Assembly (NCBI GenBank): GCA_016765435.1
Contig: JAESPY010000099.1
Location: 6,644-14,479, forward strand
Direction: 5' to 3'
DNA from: Emcibacter sp.
GTDB taxonomy: Bacteria > Pseudomonadota > Alphaproteobacteria > Sphingomonadales > Emcibacteraceae
Length of the DNA: 7,836 bases
This document shows, piece after piece, positions 1 through 7,491 of this stretch. The position numbers and the translations under genes are program-made. A model generated the notes under the pieces. It did not search any database and was not told the origin of the DNA. It saw only the letters and a list, made by a program, of their open reading frames with translations. Position 1 is the stretch's first letter, and every line of letters begins with the position of its first letter.

Positions 1-723
1 GCTCTGCGGGAACAAGGCACGGCTGACATAGATGTCAATGCATTGCATGAGGGATATCTGCGCCAAATAAAAGCCAGTGGCGGCGATGTTATTACCAAGG
101 CTGGTGTCACCGCCCTCACCCGGCGGGATAATCAGTGGCATGTGACAAGTACCAAAGGCACATACCGAGCGCCGATTGTGATCAATGCGGCGGGGTCGTG
201 GGTGGATCAGATTGCCGCGCTGGCAAATATATCGCCCATTAATATCCGGCCCATGCGCCGTACGGTGATTATGGTTGCTCCCCCGGAAGGCATTTCTGCC
301 GATTCATGGCCGTTGGTGATGGACGCCGCGGAAGGATATTATTTTAAACCGGATTCCGGAAAAATTCTGATGACGCCGGGGGATGAGAAATTTGTTCCCC
401 CGTGCGATGTGCAACCGGAAGAAATTGATATTGCTTACGGCGCGCATTATCTGGAGACAGCGACGACTTTAAAAGTGGATAAAATCGACCGAAGCTGGGC
501 GGGTTTACGCAATCAGGTGACGGATGGTCATCCGGTGGTCGGATTTGATTCTGAGAAAGAAGGCTTTTTCTGGCTGGCCGGACAGGGAGGCTTTGGTATT
601 AAAACGTCTCCTGCCATGGGCCGGATTACTGCCGCCCTGATCGCAGGCACGGGGTTGCCACAGGATATAATTGATCTTGGCCTGCGGGAAGAACAGATAT
701 CCGTTCGGCGTGTTAAAGGCTGA
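1..723 (+). CDS. FAD-dependent oxidoreductase of the DAO (glycine/D-amino-acid oxidase) family, C-terminal part
   Basis: The frame is open from base 1 to a TGA at 721-723, giving 240 visible residues. The true start and the N-terminal Rossmann FAD motif (GxGxxG) lie off the left edge. The visible part begins near DIDVNALHEGYL (residues 9-20), a conserved DAO-fold segment leading into the substrate domain. NAAGSWVD (62-69) matches the motif around the FAD-binding strand. WAGLR (166-170) and the closing AGQGGFGIKTSP (193-204) match the C-terminal FAD/substrate motifs of COG0665 proteins. Such enzymes oxidise amines or D-amino or N-methyl amino acids, probably in the cytoplasm. The substrate cannot be told from this fragment. 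It is convergent with hutI and overlaps its end by 11 bp, so it is not part of the hut transcript. The family is clear; the specific activity is unknown. Confidence 0.88.
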   Translation, partial: ALREQGTADIDVNALHEGYLRQIKASGGDVITKAGVTALTRRDNQWHVTSTKGTYRAPIVINAAGSWVDQIAALANISPINIRPMRRTVIMVAPPEGISADSWPLVMDAAEGYYFKPDSGKILMTPGDEKFVPPCDVQPEEIDIAYGAHYLETATTLKVDKIDRSWAGLRNQVTDGHPVVGFDSEKEGFFWLAGQGGFGIKTSPAMGRITAALIAGTGLPQDIIDLGLREEQISVRRVKG

Positions 724-1936
724 TCGCTTTGCCATCTTTGATAATGCCAACGCACAGGTTGCCGCCGATCTGGTAAGCCAGTTCCGCCGGATGGTGGATA
801 TCCCAAAGGGCAAAATCCGCTTTTTTACCTACCTCCAATACACCCCGATCCCTTAATCCCAATGCTTGTGCGGCGACGCGGGTGACGCCAGCCAGGGCTT
901 CTTCCGGGGTCAGGCGAAACAGGGTCGAAGCCATACTTATCATCAGAGAAAGCGAAAGCACAGGCGCCGAACCGGGATTGCTGTCGCTGGCTACCGCCAT
1001 GGGAACATTATATTTCCGCAGCAGAGCAATAGGGGGTAATTGGGTTTCTCGCAACGCGTAAAAGGCCCCCGGCAACAGCACCGCAACGGTTCCCGCCGCC
1101 GCCATATGTTTGATCGCCGTCTCGTCCAGATATTCAAGGTGATCTGCCGACAGAGCCTGATAATCTGCCGCCAGCTTTGCGCCGCCGCTATTGCTCAATT
1201 GTTCGGCATGTATTTTGACCGGCAGGCCCAATTCATGGGCGCGGGCAAATAATTGTTCGACCTGATCCGTGTTAAAGCCGATGGTTTCGCAAAAGACATC
1301 GACCGCATCGGCGAGGTTTTCCCGGACCACAGCGGGCAGCATATCATGGGTGATATAATCCATATAAGCTTGGGCATCACCCTGAAATTCTGGGGGCACA
1401 GTATGGGCTCCCAGAAAGCTTGTCACCACATCAACGGCCGGATTTTGTCCAATTTTTCGGGCGACCCGCAGGATCTTAAGTTCATTGTCCAGATCAAGAC
1501 CATAACCGGATTTGATTTCAATCGTGGTCACGCCGCTTCTTTGCAATTGTGTCAGACGCTTTTGTGCCGCGCTGAAAAGTTCATACTCATCGGCATCGCG
1601 GGTGGCCCGAACGGTGGATAAAATCCCGCCGCCTGCTTGTGCAATGTTGGCATAGCTCATGCCGCCCAGCCGTTGTTTAAATTCCGCCACGCGGCTGCCG
1701 CCGTAAACAAGATGGGTATGGCAGTCAATGAGGCCGGGGCTGAGGAAATTTCCGCCGCAGGATATGACTTCGGCTTCCGCATAGGCCATGGGTAAATCCC
1801 GCGCGGGCCCTAGCCAGACAATCTTGTCCTGCAGGGTGGCAATGGCACCATTTTCGATGCGTCCATAACCGTCGGCCATGGTCAGAAGGGTGGCGTCTTT
1901 CCAGACTTTCAAATCTTTATCAGGCGTTGATTGCAT
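713..1936 (-). CDS. hutI: Imidazolonepropionase (hutI)
   Basis: Hydrolyses 4-imidazolone-5-propanoate to N-formimino-L-glutamate, the third step of histidine breakdown, in the cytoplasm. The 407-residue product has the usual length for HutI and an amidohydrolase TIM-barrel layout. Metal ligands are visible: HTH at 73-75 in SPGLIDCHTHLVYGG, His243 in KIHAEQLS, and Asp318 in ASDSNPGSAP. Glu246 and His266 (SADHLEY) are further expected active-site residues. The ATG at 1936-1934 is preceded by AAGGA (1943-1947, complement) with 6-nt spacing, which supports this start. The gene is transcribed away from hutUHG, with its start 177 bp from that of hutU. A HutC-like operator lies 28 bp upstream of its start codon. 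Its stop (TAA, 715-713) falls inside the end of the convergent oxidoreductase gene. All key residues are present, so it should be functional. Confidence 0.97.
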   Translation of the reverse strand: MQSTPDKDLKVWKDATLLTMADGYGRIENGAIATLQDKIVWLGPARDLPMAYAEAEVISCGGNFLSPGLIDCHTHLVYGGSRVAEFKQRLGGMSYANIAQAGGGILSTVRATRDADEYELFSAAQKRLTQLQRSGVTTIEIKSGYGLDLDNELKILRVARKIGQNPAVDVVTSFLGAHTVPPEFQGDAQAYMDYITHDMLPAVVRENLADAVDVFCETIGFNTDQVEQLFARAHELGLPVKIHAEQLSNSGGAKLAADYQALSADHLEYLDETAIKHMAAAGTVAVLLPGAFYALRETQLPPIALLRKYNVPMAVASDSNPGSAPVLSLSLMISMASTLFRLTPEEALAGVTRVAAQALGLRDRGVLEVGKKADFALWDIHHPAELAYQIGGNLCVGIIKDGKAISL

Positions 1937-1942
1937 GGGGTA

Positions 1943-1947
1943 TCCTT
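1943..1947 (-). promoter_or_regulatory. Ribosome binding site of hutI
   Basis: On the minus strand the sequence reads AAGGA, 6 nt before the hutI ATG. This is a good Shine-Dalgarno match and fixes the hutI start at 1936. Confidence 0.7.
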
Positions 1948-1964
1948 ATAATTATTATGTCATG

Positions 1965-1976
1965 CTGTATAGACAG
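1965..1976. promoter_or_regulatory. HutC-like operator 1 (hutI side)
   Basis: The site reads CTGTATAGACAG, an imperfect palindrome (CTGT-N4-ACAG). Its core GTATAGAC fits the GTNTANAC half-site pattern described for the HutC subfamily of GntR repressors. HutC is the known repressor of hut genes and responds to urocanate. The site lies 28 bp upstream of the hutI start codon and shares the 12-mer TGTATAGACAGG with the second site near hutU. Binding here would be expected to block hutI transcription. The hutC gene itself is not in the window, so the regulator is inferred. Confidence 0.75.
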
Positions 1977-1983
1977 GATAGCA
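1975..1983 (-). promoter_or_regulatory. Possible extended -10 of the hutI promoter
   Basis: On the minus strand bases 1983-1975 read TGC-TATCCT, an extended -10 shape (TGN before a hexamer matching TATAAT at 4 of 6). Transcription would start near 1968, inside operator 1, as expected for a repressed promoter. No convincing -35 is seen; the best at suitable spacing is TTCCAA near 2004-1999. This is tentative. Confidence 0.25.
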
Positions 1984-1999
1984 CAAAAAAGAGGCATAT

Positions 2000-2043
2000 T
2001 GGAAATAAAAGTATTTTAGAGGGCGCAGAAGGCGGTATTTCCA
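2000..2043. repeat. 8-bp inverted repeat in the hut divergent region
   Basis: TGGAAATA (2000-2007) and TATTTCCA (2036-2043) are perfect inverted arms separated by 28 bp. They lie between the two operators, near the middle of the hutI-hutU control region. If the proposed promoters are right, the repeat sits upstream of both and is probably not transcribed, so a protein site is more plausible than an RNA hairpin. It could also be chance in AT-rich DNA. Confidence 0.3.
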
Positions 2044-2078
2044 GATTTTATTTGCTTTTTAGCTCAAATCAGCAATAC

Positions 2079-2087
2079 TGGTAAGAT
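2079..2087 (+). promoter_or_regulatory. Possible extended -10 of the hutUHG promoter
   Basis: TGG-TAAGAT resembles an extended -10 element; the hexamer matches TATAAT at 4 of 6 positions. The predicted start of transcription is near 2094, inside operator 2, which would make repression direct. The 17-bp-spaced -35 candidate (TTAGCT, 2059-2064) is weak, so the promoter may depend on the extended -10 or on an activator. This is inferred from pattern only. Confidence 0.35.
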
Positions 2088-2090
2088 GTA

Positions 2091-2102
2091 TTGTATAGAC
2101 AG
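2091..2102. promoter_or_regulatory. HutC-like operator 2 (hutU side, over the translation start region)
   Basis: The site reads TTGTATAGACAG, with the same GTATAGAC core (GTNTANAC) as operator 1. TGTATAGACAGG is identical over 12 bp at 1966-1977 and 2092-2103. It ends 11 bp before the hutU ATG, and its last bases (AGG, 2101-2103) are the only plausible Shine-Dalgarno for hutU. A repressor here would block initiation or early elongation of hutUHG. Its spacing from operator 1 is 126 bp in the same orientation, which is close to 12 helical turns. Confidence 0.78.
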
Positions 2103-2113
2103 GTAAATATCAG

Positions 2114-3793
2114 ATGACAAATAATAGGCTGAGCAGCCGTATTGTAAAAGCGCCGACCGGATCAAAACTCACCGCCAAAAGCTGGGCGACAGAGGCTCCG
2201 TTGCGCATGTTGATGAATAACCTTGACCCGGAAGTGGCCGAAAACCCGCAGGCTTTGGTGGTTTATGGTGGCATTGGTCGAGCGGCGCGTAATTGGGACT
2301 GTTACGATCAGATCATTGACAGCCTGAAAAATCTGGAGGGAGACGAAACCCTGCTCATTCAAAGCGGTAAGCCGGTTGGAGTCTTTCCCACCCACCGGGG
2401 TGCGCCACGGGTGTTGATTGCCAATTCCAATCTGGTGCCTCATTGGGCCAATTGGGATCATTTTAACGAATTGGATAAAAAAGGCCTGATGATGTACGGC
2501 CAGATGACCGCCGGAAGCTGGATATATATCGGCAGTCAGGGCATCGTGCAGGGTACTTACGAAACCTTTGTTGAAATGGGCCGTCAGCATTTTGGCGGCA
2601 ATTTGAAGGGCAAATGGATATTGACCGCCGGGCTTGGGGGTATGGGCGGCGCGCAGCCTTTGGCGGCGACCATGGCCGGGGCGTCGATGCTGGCCATTGA
2701 ATGCCAGTCGGACCGTATCGAGGTCCGGCTCAAAACCGGATATCTGGATCATCGGGCTGAAACACTGGATCAGGCCATGACGATGATCGACCGGGCCACC
2801 GGGGAAGGCAAAGCCATATCTGTCGGGCTTCTCGGCAATGCGGCGGAAATTATTCCGGAAATGCTCCGCCGGGGCATCCGTCCCGATGCGGTGACCGATC
2901 AGACATCGGCCCATGATCCCATCAATGGCTATCTGCCCGTGGGCTGGACCGTGGCGGAATGGCTGGACAAGCGGGAAAGTGATCCCAAGGCCGTTGAACG
3001 TGCGGCAAAGGCCAGTATGGCTGAACATGTTAAAGCCATGCTGGAGTATCATCATATGGGTATTCCGACCTTTGATTATGGCAATAATATCCGTCAGGTG
3101 GCGTTGGATGCGGGTGTTGAAAATGCTTTTGATTTTCCGGGCTTTGTTCCGGCCTATGTGCGGCCTTTATTTTGCCGGGGCATTGGCCCGTTTCGCTGGG
3201 TGGCGCTCAGCGGTGATCCAGAGGATATTTATAAAACCGATCAAAAGGTCAAGGAGCTGATCCCTGATAATCCCCATCTGCATAACTGGCTGGATATGGC
3301 CCGTGACCGGATACAGTTTCAGGGTCTGCCCGCACGCATCTGCTGGGTTGGTTTGGGCGAACGGCATAAACTGGGTCTGGCCTTCAACGAAATGGTTCGC
3401 AACGGGGAATTGAAGGCGCCTATTGTGATCGGACGGGATCATCTGGACAGCGGCTCTGTCGCCAGCCCCAACCGGGAAACCGAAAGCATGAAGGATGGCA
3501 GCGATGCGGTGTCCGATTGGCCGCTGCTTAACGCGCTGCTGAATGTGGCCAGTGGCGCGACTTGGGTCAGCCTGCATCATGGCGGCGGCGTTGGTATGGG
3601 GTTTTCTCAGCATTCCGGCGTGGTGGTCTTGGCCGATGGCACCGATGAGGCGGCGGCGAATCTGGGCCGGGTATTATGGAATGATCCTGCAACGGGCGTC
3701 ATGCGCCATGCGGATGCGGGCTATGACATCGCCATTCAGTGCGCCAAAGAAAAAGGCCTGAATTTGCCGATGATAAAAGGGTTAGGAAAATGA
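2114..3793 (+). CDS. hutU: Urocanate hydratase (urocanase, hutU)
   Basis: Adds water to urocanate to give 4-imidazolone-5-propanoate, using tightly bound NAD+ as an electrophile. It is the second step of histidine breakdown and cytoplasmic. The 559-residue protein is within a few residues of typical bacterial HutU. The NAD-binding loop [10 protein letters not shown] is at 173-182. The family signature [20 protein letters not shown] spans 402-421 and contains Cys410, the number known for the conserved active-site cysteine in Pseudomonas urocanase. The C-terminal block with [17 protein letters not shown] (486-502) is also intact. The ATG at 2114 puts [20 protein letters not shown] at the expected N-terminal position. 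The only SD-like sequence is AGG at 2101-2103, inside the operator. The stop overlaps the hutH start as ATGA, so the two are translationally coupled. Confidence 0.98.
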   Translation: MTNNRLSSRIVKAPTGSKLTAKSWATEAPLRMLMNNLDPEVAENPQALVVYGGIGRAARNWDCYDQIIDSLKNLEGDETLLIQSGKPVGVFPTHRGAPRVLIANSNLVPHWANWDHFNELDKKGLMMYGQMTAGSWIYIGSQGIVQGTYETFVEMGRQHFGGNLKGKWILTAGLGGMGGAQPLAATMAGASMLAIECQSDRIEVRLKTGYLDHRAETLDQAMTMIDRATGEGKAISVGLLGNAAEIIPEMLRRGIRPDAVTDQTSAHDPINGYLPVGWTVAEWLDKRESDPKAVERAAKASMAEHVKAMLEYHHMGIPTFDYGNNIRQVALDAGVENAFDFPGFVPAYVRPLFCRGIGPFRWVALSGDPEDIYKTDQKVKELIPDNPHLHNWLDMARDRIQFQGLPARICWVGLGERHKLGLAFNEMVRNGELKAPIVIGRDHLDSGSVASPNRETESMKDGSDAVSDWPLLNALLNVASGATWVSLHHGGGVGMGFSQHSGVVVLADGTDEAAANLGRVLWNDPATGVMRHADAGYDIAIQCAKEKGLNLPMIKGLGK

Positions 3794-5337
3794 CTTCCAT
3801 ATCAGAATCTGTTTTTACCATTCATCCGGCCCATATGTCGCTGGGCGATCTGCGTCAGATTTACCGGGCGGCCCATCAGATCACGTTGGATGAAGCGGCT
3901 TTTCCGGTGATCGACCGATCTCGTAAAACCGTGGAAGATATCATTGCACAGGGGCGCACGGTATATGGCATTAACACCGGATTTGGCCTATTGGCCAGCA
4001 CCAGTATTGCTGATGATAAGCTAGAAGAATTACAGACCAATCTGGTTCTGTCCCACAGCACCGGAGTTGGGAATTATTTGTCCGATGAAGTGGTCCGGTT
4101 GATCTATGTGCTGAAGATTTCCAGCCTTAGTCAGGGGCATTCCGGCATTCGAAAGTCTGTCATCATGGCTTTCCTTGATTTTATCAATGCGGGCTTGATC
4201 GCCTGTATCCCGGAAAAGGGTTCCGTGGGTGCGTCCGGTGATCTGGCCCCGTTGGCCCATATGACCTTGCCCTTGATGGGCGAGGGCTTTGTCAGGGTCG
4301 AAGGTAAAAAAATTCCGGCGGCAGAGGCTTTAAAAAATGCCGGATTGACGTCAATAAAATTGAGCGCCAAAGAGGGGCTGGCCTTTCTGAACGGGACACA
4401 GGTCTCGACCGCCTTGGCGTTGGTGGGCTTGTTTCAGACGGAAGATATATTCGCTGCCGCCGTGGTCGCGGGGTCGTTAAGCATTGATGCGTTGCGGGGC
4501 AGCCGTGCGCCCTTTGACGCGCGCATCCATGCCGCCCGTCGTCAACCGGGGCAGATGGCCGTAGCGCCGAAATATCTGGAACTGCTCAAGGGCAGTGGCA
4601 TCATGAAATCTCATGTGGATTGTGGCAAGGTGCAGGACCCCTATTCTCTGCGCTGTCAGCCACAGGTCATGGGGGCTTGCCTTGATATTATCACCAACGC
4701 CGCCCGTACCTTGCATATCGAAGCCAATGCCACCACGGATAATCCGTTGATTTTTGAAAATGGCGATGTGATTTCCGGCGGTAATTTTCATGCGGAGCCA
4801 GTGGCTTTCGCTGCCGATACATTGGCGTTGGCCCTATGCGAGATTGCGGGTATTTCCGAACGGCGGCAGGCGATTCTGATCGACCCGAAAATGAGCGACC
4901 TGCCCGCCTTTTTGGTGAAAAACAGCGGGGTTAATTCCGGTTTTATGATCGCACAGGTCACGGCGGCGGCTTTGGTGTCAGAAAATAAAACCTTTGCGCA
5001 TCCCTCAAGCATCGACAGCATCCCCACCAGTGCAAATCAGGAAGATCATGTGAGCATGGCGACCTTTGGCGCGCGGCGGTTGAGCGATATGGCGTTTAAC
5101 AGTGCCACGGTAATCGCCATTGAATTGTTGGCCGCGGCACAGGGCATTGATTTGCGCGCCCCGGATAAAACCTCTGATATATTACAGGAAATGCAGGGTA
5201 AAGTTCGTGAGAAAGTTGCCTATTATGACAAGGACCGTTATTTTGCACCGGATATTGAGGCGGTGACTGTTCTTGTGCGGGCCGGGGCCTTTTCCGGGCC
5301 GGTTATGGATATTCTGCCTTCTGGAATAGAGGGATGA
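3790..5337 (+). CDS. hutH: Histidine ammonia-lyase (histidase, hutH)
   Basis: Removes ammonia from L-histidine to form trans-urocanate, the entry step of the pathway. The protein has 515 residues with the ATG at 3790. An in-frame earlier start at 3739 would lie inside hutU and add 17 unrelated residues. The chosen start has AAAAGGG (3775-3781) 8 nt upstream and forms an ATGA overlap with the hutU stop. The Ala148-Ser149-Gly150 triad in [14 protein letters not shown] forms the self-made MIO electrophile. Other catalytic residues are in place: Tyr59 ([10 protein letters not shown]), Asn201 (NGTQ), Tyr285 and Arg288 ([11 protein letters not shown]), Phe333 (GGNFHAEP) and Glu418 (NQEDH). The protein is probably a cytoplasmic homotetramer, as for the family. 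It is expressed as the middle gene of hutUHG and looks fully functional. Confidence 0.98.
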   Translation: MTSISESVFTIHPAHMSLGDLRQIYRAAHQITLDEAAFPVIDRSRKTVEDIIAQGRTVYGINTGFGLLASTSIADDKLEELQTNLVLSHSTGVGNYLSDEVVRLIYVLKISSLSQGHSGIRKSVIMAFLDFINAGLIACIPEKGSVGASGDLAPLAHMTLPLMGEGFVRVEGKKIPAAEALKNAGLTSIKLSAKEGLAFLNGTQVSTALALVGLFQTEDIFAAAVVAGSLSIDALRGSRAPFDARIHAARRQPGQMAVAPKYLELLKGSGIMKSHVDCGKVQDPYSLRCQPQVMGACLDIITNAARTLHIEANATTDNPLIFENGDVISGGNFHAEPVAFAADTLALALCEIAGISERRQAILIDPKMSDLPAFLVKNSGVNSGFMIAQVTAAALVSENKTFAHPSSIDSIPTSANQEDHVSMATFGARRLSDMAFNSATVIAIELLAAAQGIDLRAPDKTSDILQEMQGKVREKVAYYDKDRYFAPDIEAVTVLVRAGAFSGPVMDILPSGIEG

Positions 5338-6122
5338 CCGCTTTTCATTTCCATCCGGGGGACAGTCCGCTTTTGGTCAGTATGCCTCATGTGGGAACTG
5401 ATCTTTTCCCGGAAATTGCGGCGGGCTTAACGGCCCATGGCCGGCAGCTCATTGATACGGACTGGCATCTGGACCGCTTATATGATTTTCTGGCAGAGGC
5501 GGGTATTTCTACTTTGATGGCCCGTTACAGCCGCACGGTCATTGATCTGAACCGTAATGGCGATAGTCTGTATCCGGGGCAGAGCGAGACAGAGCTTTGC
5601 CCGCTGACGGGGTTTGACAATCAACCGCTCTACAGGCCGGGATGCGCGCCGGATGATGCGGAAGTCCTGCGCCGGAAAGCGGCCTTTTGGCAACCATACC
5701 ATGACAAGCTTCGGGCTGAATTGGATCGGATCAAAGAACATTATGGTTATGCGTTGTTGTGGGAAGCCCATTCCATCCAAAGTCATGTGCCGCGATTCTT
5801 TGAGGGCCAGTTGCCGGACCTTAATCTGGGCAGCGGGGATGGGGCTAGCTGTGCGCCAGCATTGGCCGAGGGATTGTTATCCGTTGCGGGGTCCGCGTCC
5901 TATAGCGCGGTTCTCAATGGTCGTTTTAAGGGCGGTTATATCACGCGCCATTATGGGGACCCGGCCCATAATATCCATGCCATACAACTGGAAATATCTC
6001 AGATCACCTATATGGAAGAAGCCCCGGATTTCACGTTCCGCGAAGACAGAGCCGCCGGATTGCGGCCCCTGTTACAGGCTATGATCGACTATTTTATTAC
6101 AGCACAACATCATAGAAAATAA
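5334..6122 (+). CDS. hutG: N-formylglutamate deformylase (hutG, FGase type)
   Basis: Hydrolyses N-formyl-L-glutamate to L-glutamate and formate, the last step of the five-step histidine route. The 262-residue protein belongs to the N-formylglutamate amidohydrolase family, not to the arginase-like formiminoglutamase also called HutG. Conserved blocks are SMPHVGT (16-22), [12 protein letters not shown] (41-52), [10 protein letters not shown] (65-74), LLWEAHSI (141-148), DLNLGS (162-167) and [13 protein letters not shown] (196-208). The His, Asp and Glu residues in these blocks are the likely metal and catalytic ligands. The ATG overlaps the hutH TGA as ATGA, with TGGAA (5322-5326) upstream. Its last eight codons overlap the end of the convergent transporter gene. 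Having this type of HutG implies a HutF deiminase elsewhere in the genome. Confidence 0.96.
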   Translation: MTAFHFHPGDSPLLVSMPHVGTDLFPEIAAGLTAHGRQLIDTDWHLDRLYDFLAEAGISTLMARYSRTVIDLNRNGDSLYPGQSETELCPLTGFDNQPLYRPGCAPDDAEVLRRKAAFWQPYHDKLRAELDRIKEHYGYALLWEAHSIQSHVPRFFEGQLPDLNLGSGDGASCAPALAEGLLSVAGSASYSAVLNGRFKGGYITRHYGDPAHNIHAIQLEISQITYMEEAPDFTFREDRAAGLRPLLQAMIDYFITAQHHRK

Positions 6123-7470
6123 AGCCAACGCCGAGCGGCACAACAAAGCGTACCAACAGGAACCAGATTTTAAATAATATTGAATCGCTCAGGCCCATTT
6201 CTTCCAGCGTGATGGACCGTTTGATGGACCAGCCGACAAAGATCGAAACCAGCAGGCCATTGAGTAGCATAAAGACATTGGCCGAAAGGAATTCGATGGA
6301 ATCCGCAATGGTTTTTCCGGCAAAGAGAGGCATGGAATCCAGAGGATGAAAGTCACTTAGAATATTATTGGACAGAGCAACAAAAATCCCGACAAACCAT
6401 AGAACTGCGCCACAATAAATGGCGGCACGGCCCCGTTTGAAGCGCCCCTCTTCCGATAGTTGTGCCACCATAGGCTCCAACAGGGAAATGGTTGAGGTGA
6501 TGGCGGCAAAGGCCAGCAATAAGAAGAACAGCAGGCCGAATATCTGACCAATACCGCCCATGTCATTAAACACGATGGGCAGCGTGACAAAGACCAAACC
6601 CGGTCCCGCCGCATGGTCCACGCCGAAAGCAAAGACAATGGGGAAGATGGCAAAGCCAGAGAGCAATGCCACTGCCGTATCAGCAAAAGCCACGCCGACG
6701 GCCATTTTTGGAATGGAGATATCACGGGTCAGGTAAGAGCCATAAACCATGATCGCGCCACTGCCTAGAGACAGGGAGAAAAAGGCCTGCCCTGCCGCCA
6801 TAAGCACCAGTTTAGGGGTGATTTTGGAGAAATCCGGCGTAAACATAAAGTCAAAGCTTCTCGCGAAATCCCCAGTGATAGAGGCATAAAGCACCAAAAT
6901 AATAAGGATGACAAACAGCGCAGGCATGAGGATTTTTACGGTGGTTTCCAGCCCGGATTTTATGCCCCGCGCCACAATGCCAACGGTAATGCCAATAGAT
7001 ATGGTCATCCAGAAGATCAATTTGACCGGGCTGGCCAGAAGGTCCTGAAACATTTTAGCTGACTCACCGTCTTCCAGATTATTAAAGGTGCCAATGCCCA
7101 TGCCGAGGGCATAATCAAGGGTCCATCCGGCAACCACGGAATAAAAAGTCAATATGCCCATGGGCACCAGCAAATATGACCAGCCAAGGGCTTTCCATAA
7201 TTTTTGAACCGGGGAGCTGGAGTCGCCAAAGCTTTGTATGGCGCTCAAGGGTGGTTTTTGCGTGCTGCGCCCGATCATAAGCTCAGACATTAACAGGGGA
7301 ATACCAAAGACCACAACGATGGCCAGATAAATCAGGACAAAAGCCCCGCCGCCATTTTCGGCGACAACGTAAGGAAATCGCCAGATATTACCCAATCCGA
7401 CTGCACTGCCCACCGCCGCCAAAAGAAAGGTAAAGCCCGATGACCAATGTTCATGTTTTGCAGCCTGCAT
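6097..7470 (-). CDS. Sodium-dependent transporter of the NSS/SNF family
   Basis: An inner-membrane secondary transporter, expected to couple Na+ entry to uptake of an amino acid or related solute. Starting at the ATG at 7470-7468, it has 457 residues and about 11 hydrophobic segments, the size of MhsT-like bacterial members. The TM1 signature AVGLGNIWRFPYVVAENGGG (23-42) contains the unwound region that binds Na+ and substrate. TM6 has GQAFFSLSLGSGAIMVYGSY (227-246), and TM8 has AITSTISLLEP (323-333), where Na2-site Thr/Ser residues lie in LeuT. AGGGA (7482-7478) stands 7 nt before the ATG. The substrate cannot be inferred; an amino acid, perhaps histidine given the neighbours, is speculation. 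The frame is open upstream into an acyl-CoA synthetase end without a stop, so this could be the C-terminal domain of a larger protein. Its stop (TAA, 6099-6097) lies within hutG. Confidence 0.93.
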   Translation of the reverse strand: MQAAKHEHWSSGFTFLLAAVGSAVGLGNIWRFPYVVAENGGGAFVLIYLAIVVVFGIPLLMSELMIGRSTQKPPLSAIQSFGDSSSPVQKLWKALGWSYLLVPMGILTFYSVVAGWTLDYALGMGIGTFNNLEDGESAKMFQDLLASPVKLIFWMTISIGITVGIVARGIKSGLETTVKILMPALFVILIILVLYASITGDFARSFDFMFTPDFSKITPKLVLMAAGQAFFSLSLGSGAIMVYGSYLTRDISIPKMAVGVAFADTAVALLSGFAIFPIVFAFGVDHAAGPGLVFVTLPIVFNDMGGIGQIFGLLFFLLLAFAAITSTISLLEPMVAQLSEEGRFKRGRAAIYCGAVLWFVGIFVALSNNILSDFHPLDSMPLFAGKTIADSIEFLSANVFMLLNGLLVSIFVGWSIKRSITLEEMGLSDSILFKIWFLLVRFVVPLGVGFIFYDVVL

Positions 7471-7491
7471 TTTATTATCCCTATTTTGTTT
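7471..7491 (-). other. Seven-codon in-frame junction between acyl-CoA synthetase end and NSS transporter
   Basis: The residues KQNRDNK join the end of the synthetase-like domain to the transporter's own Met. The DNA looks like a former intergenic spacer: it is AT-rich and contains a Shine-Dalgarno sequence for the transporter. No stop codon is in frame here, but a TAG sits one frame away at 7483-7481. Confidence 0.6.

Noticed and set aside
521..534. Hairpin CGGATG-GT-CATCCG
   Set aside because: It lies inside the oxidoreductase coding sequence, has a 2-nt loop and no following T run, so it is not a terminator.
1878..2084. 68-codon open frame across the hutI start and the intergenic region
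   Set aside because: It overlaps hutI antisense and the control region, and has no recognisable domain.
2079..2094. Sigma-54 (-24/-12) promoter upstream of hutU
   Set aside because: GG at 2080-2081 and TTG at 2091-2093 look similar, but the spacing is off by one and the GC of the -12 element is absent.
2162..3055. 297-codon open frame on the minus strand, antisense to hutU
   Set aside because: It lies wholly within the clearly real hutU, resembles no known domain, and is explained by codon bias of the sense gene.
3739..3789. Earlier in-frame start for hutH
   Set aside because: It would add 17 residues translated from hutU DNA with no family similarity. The ATG at 3790 has an SD and an ATGA coupling.
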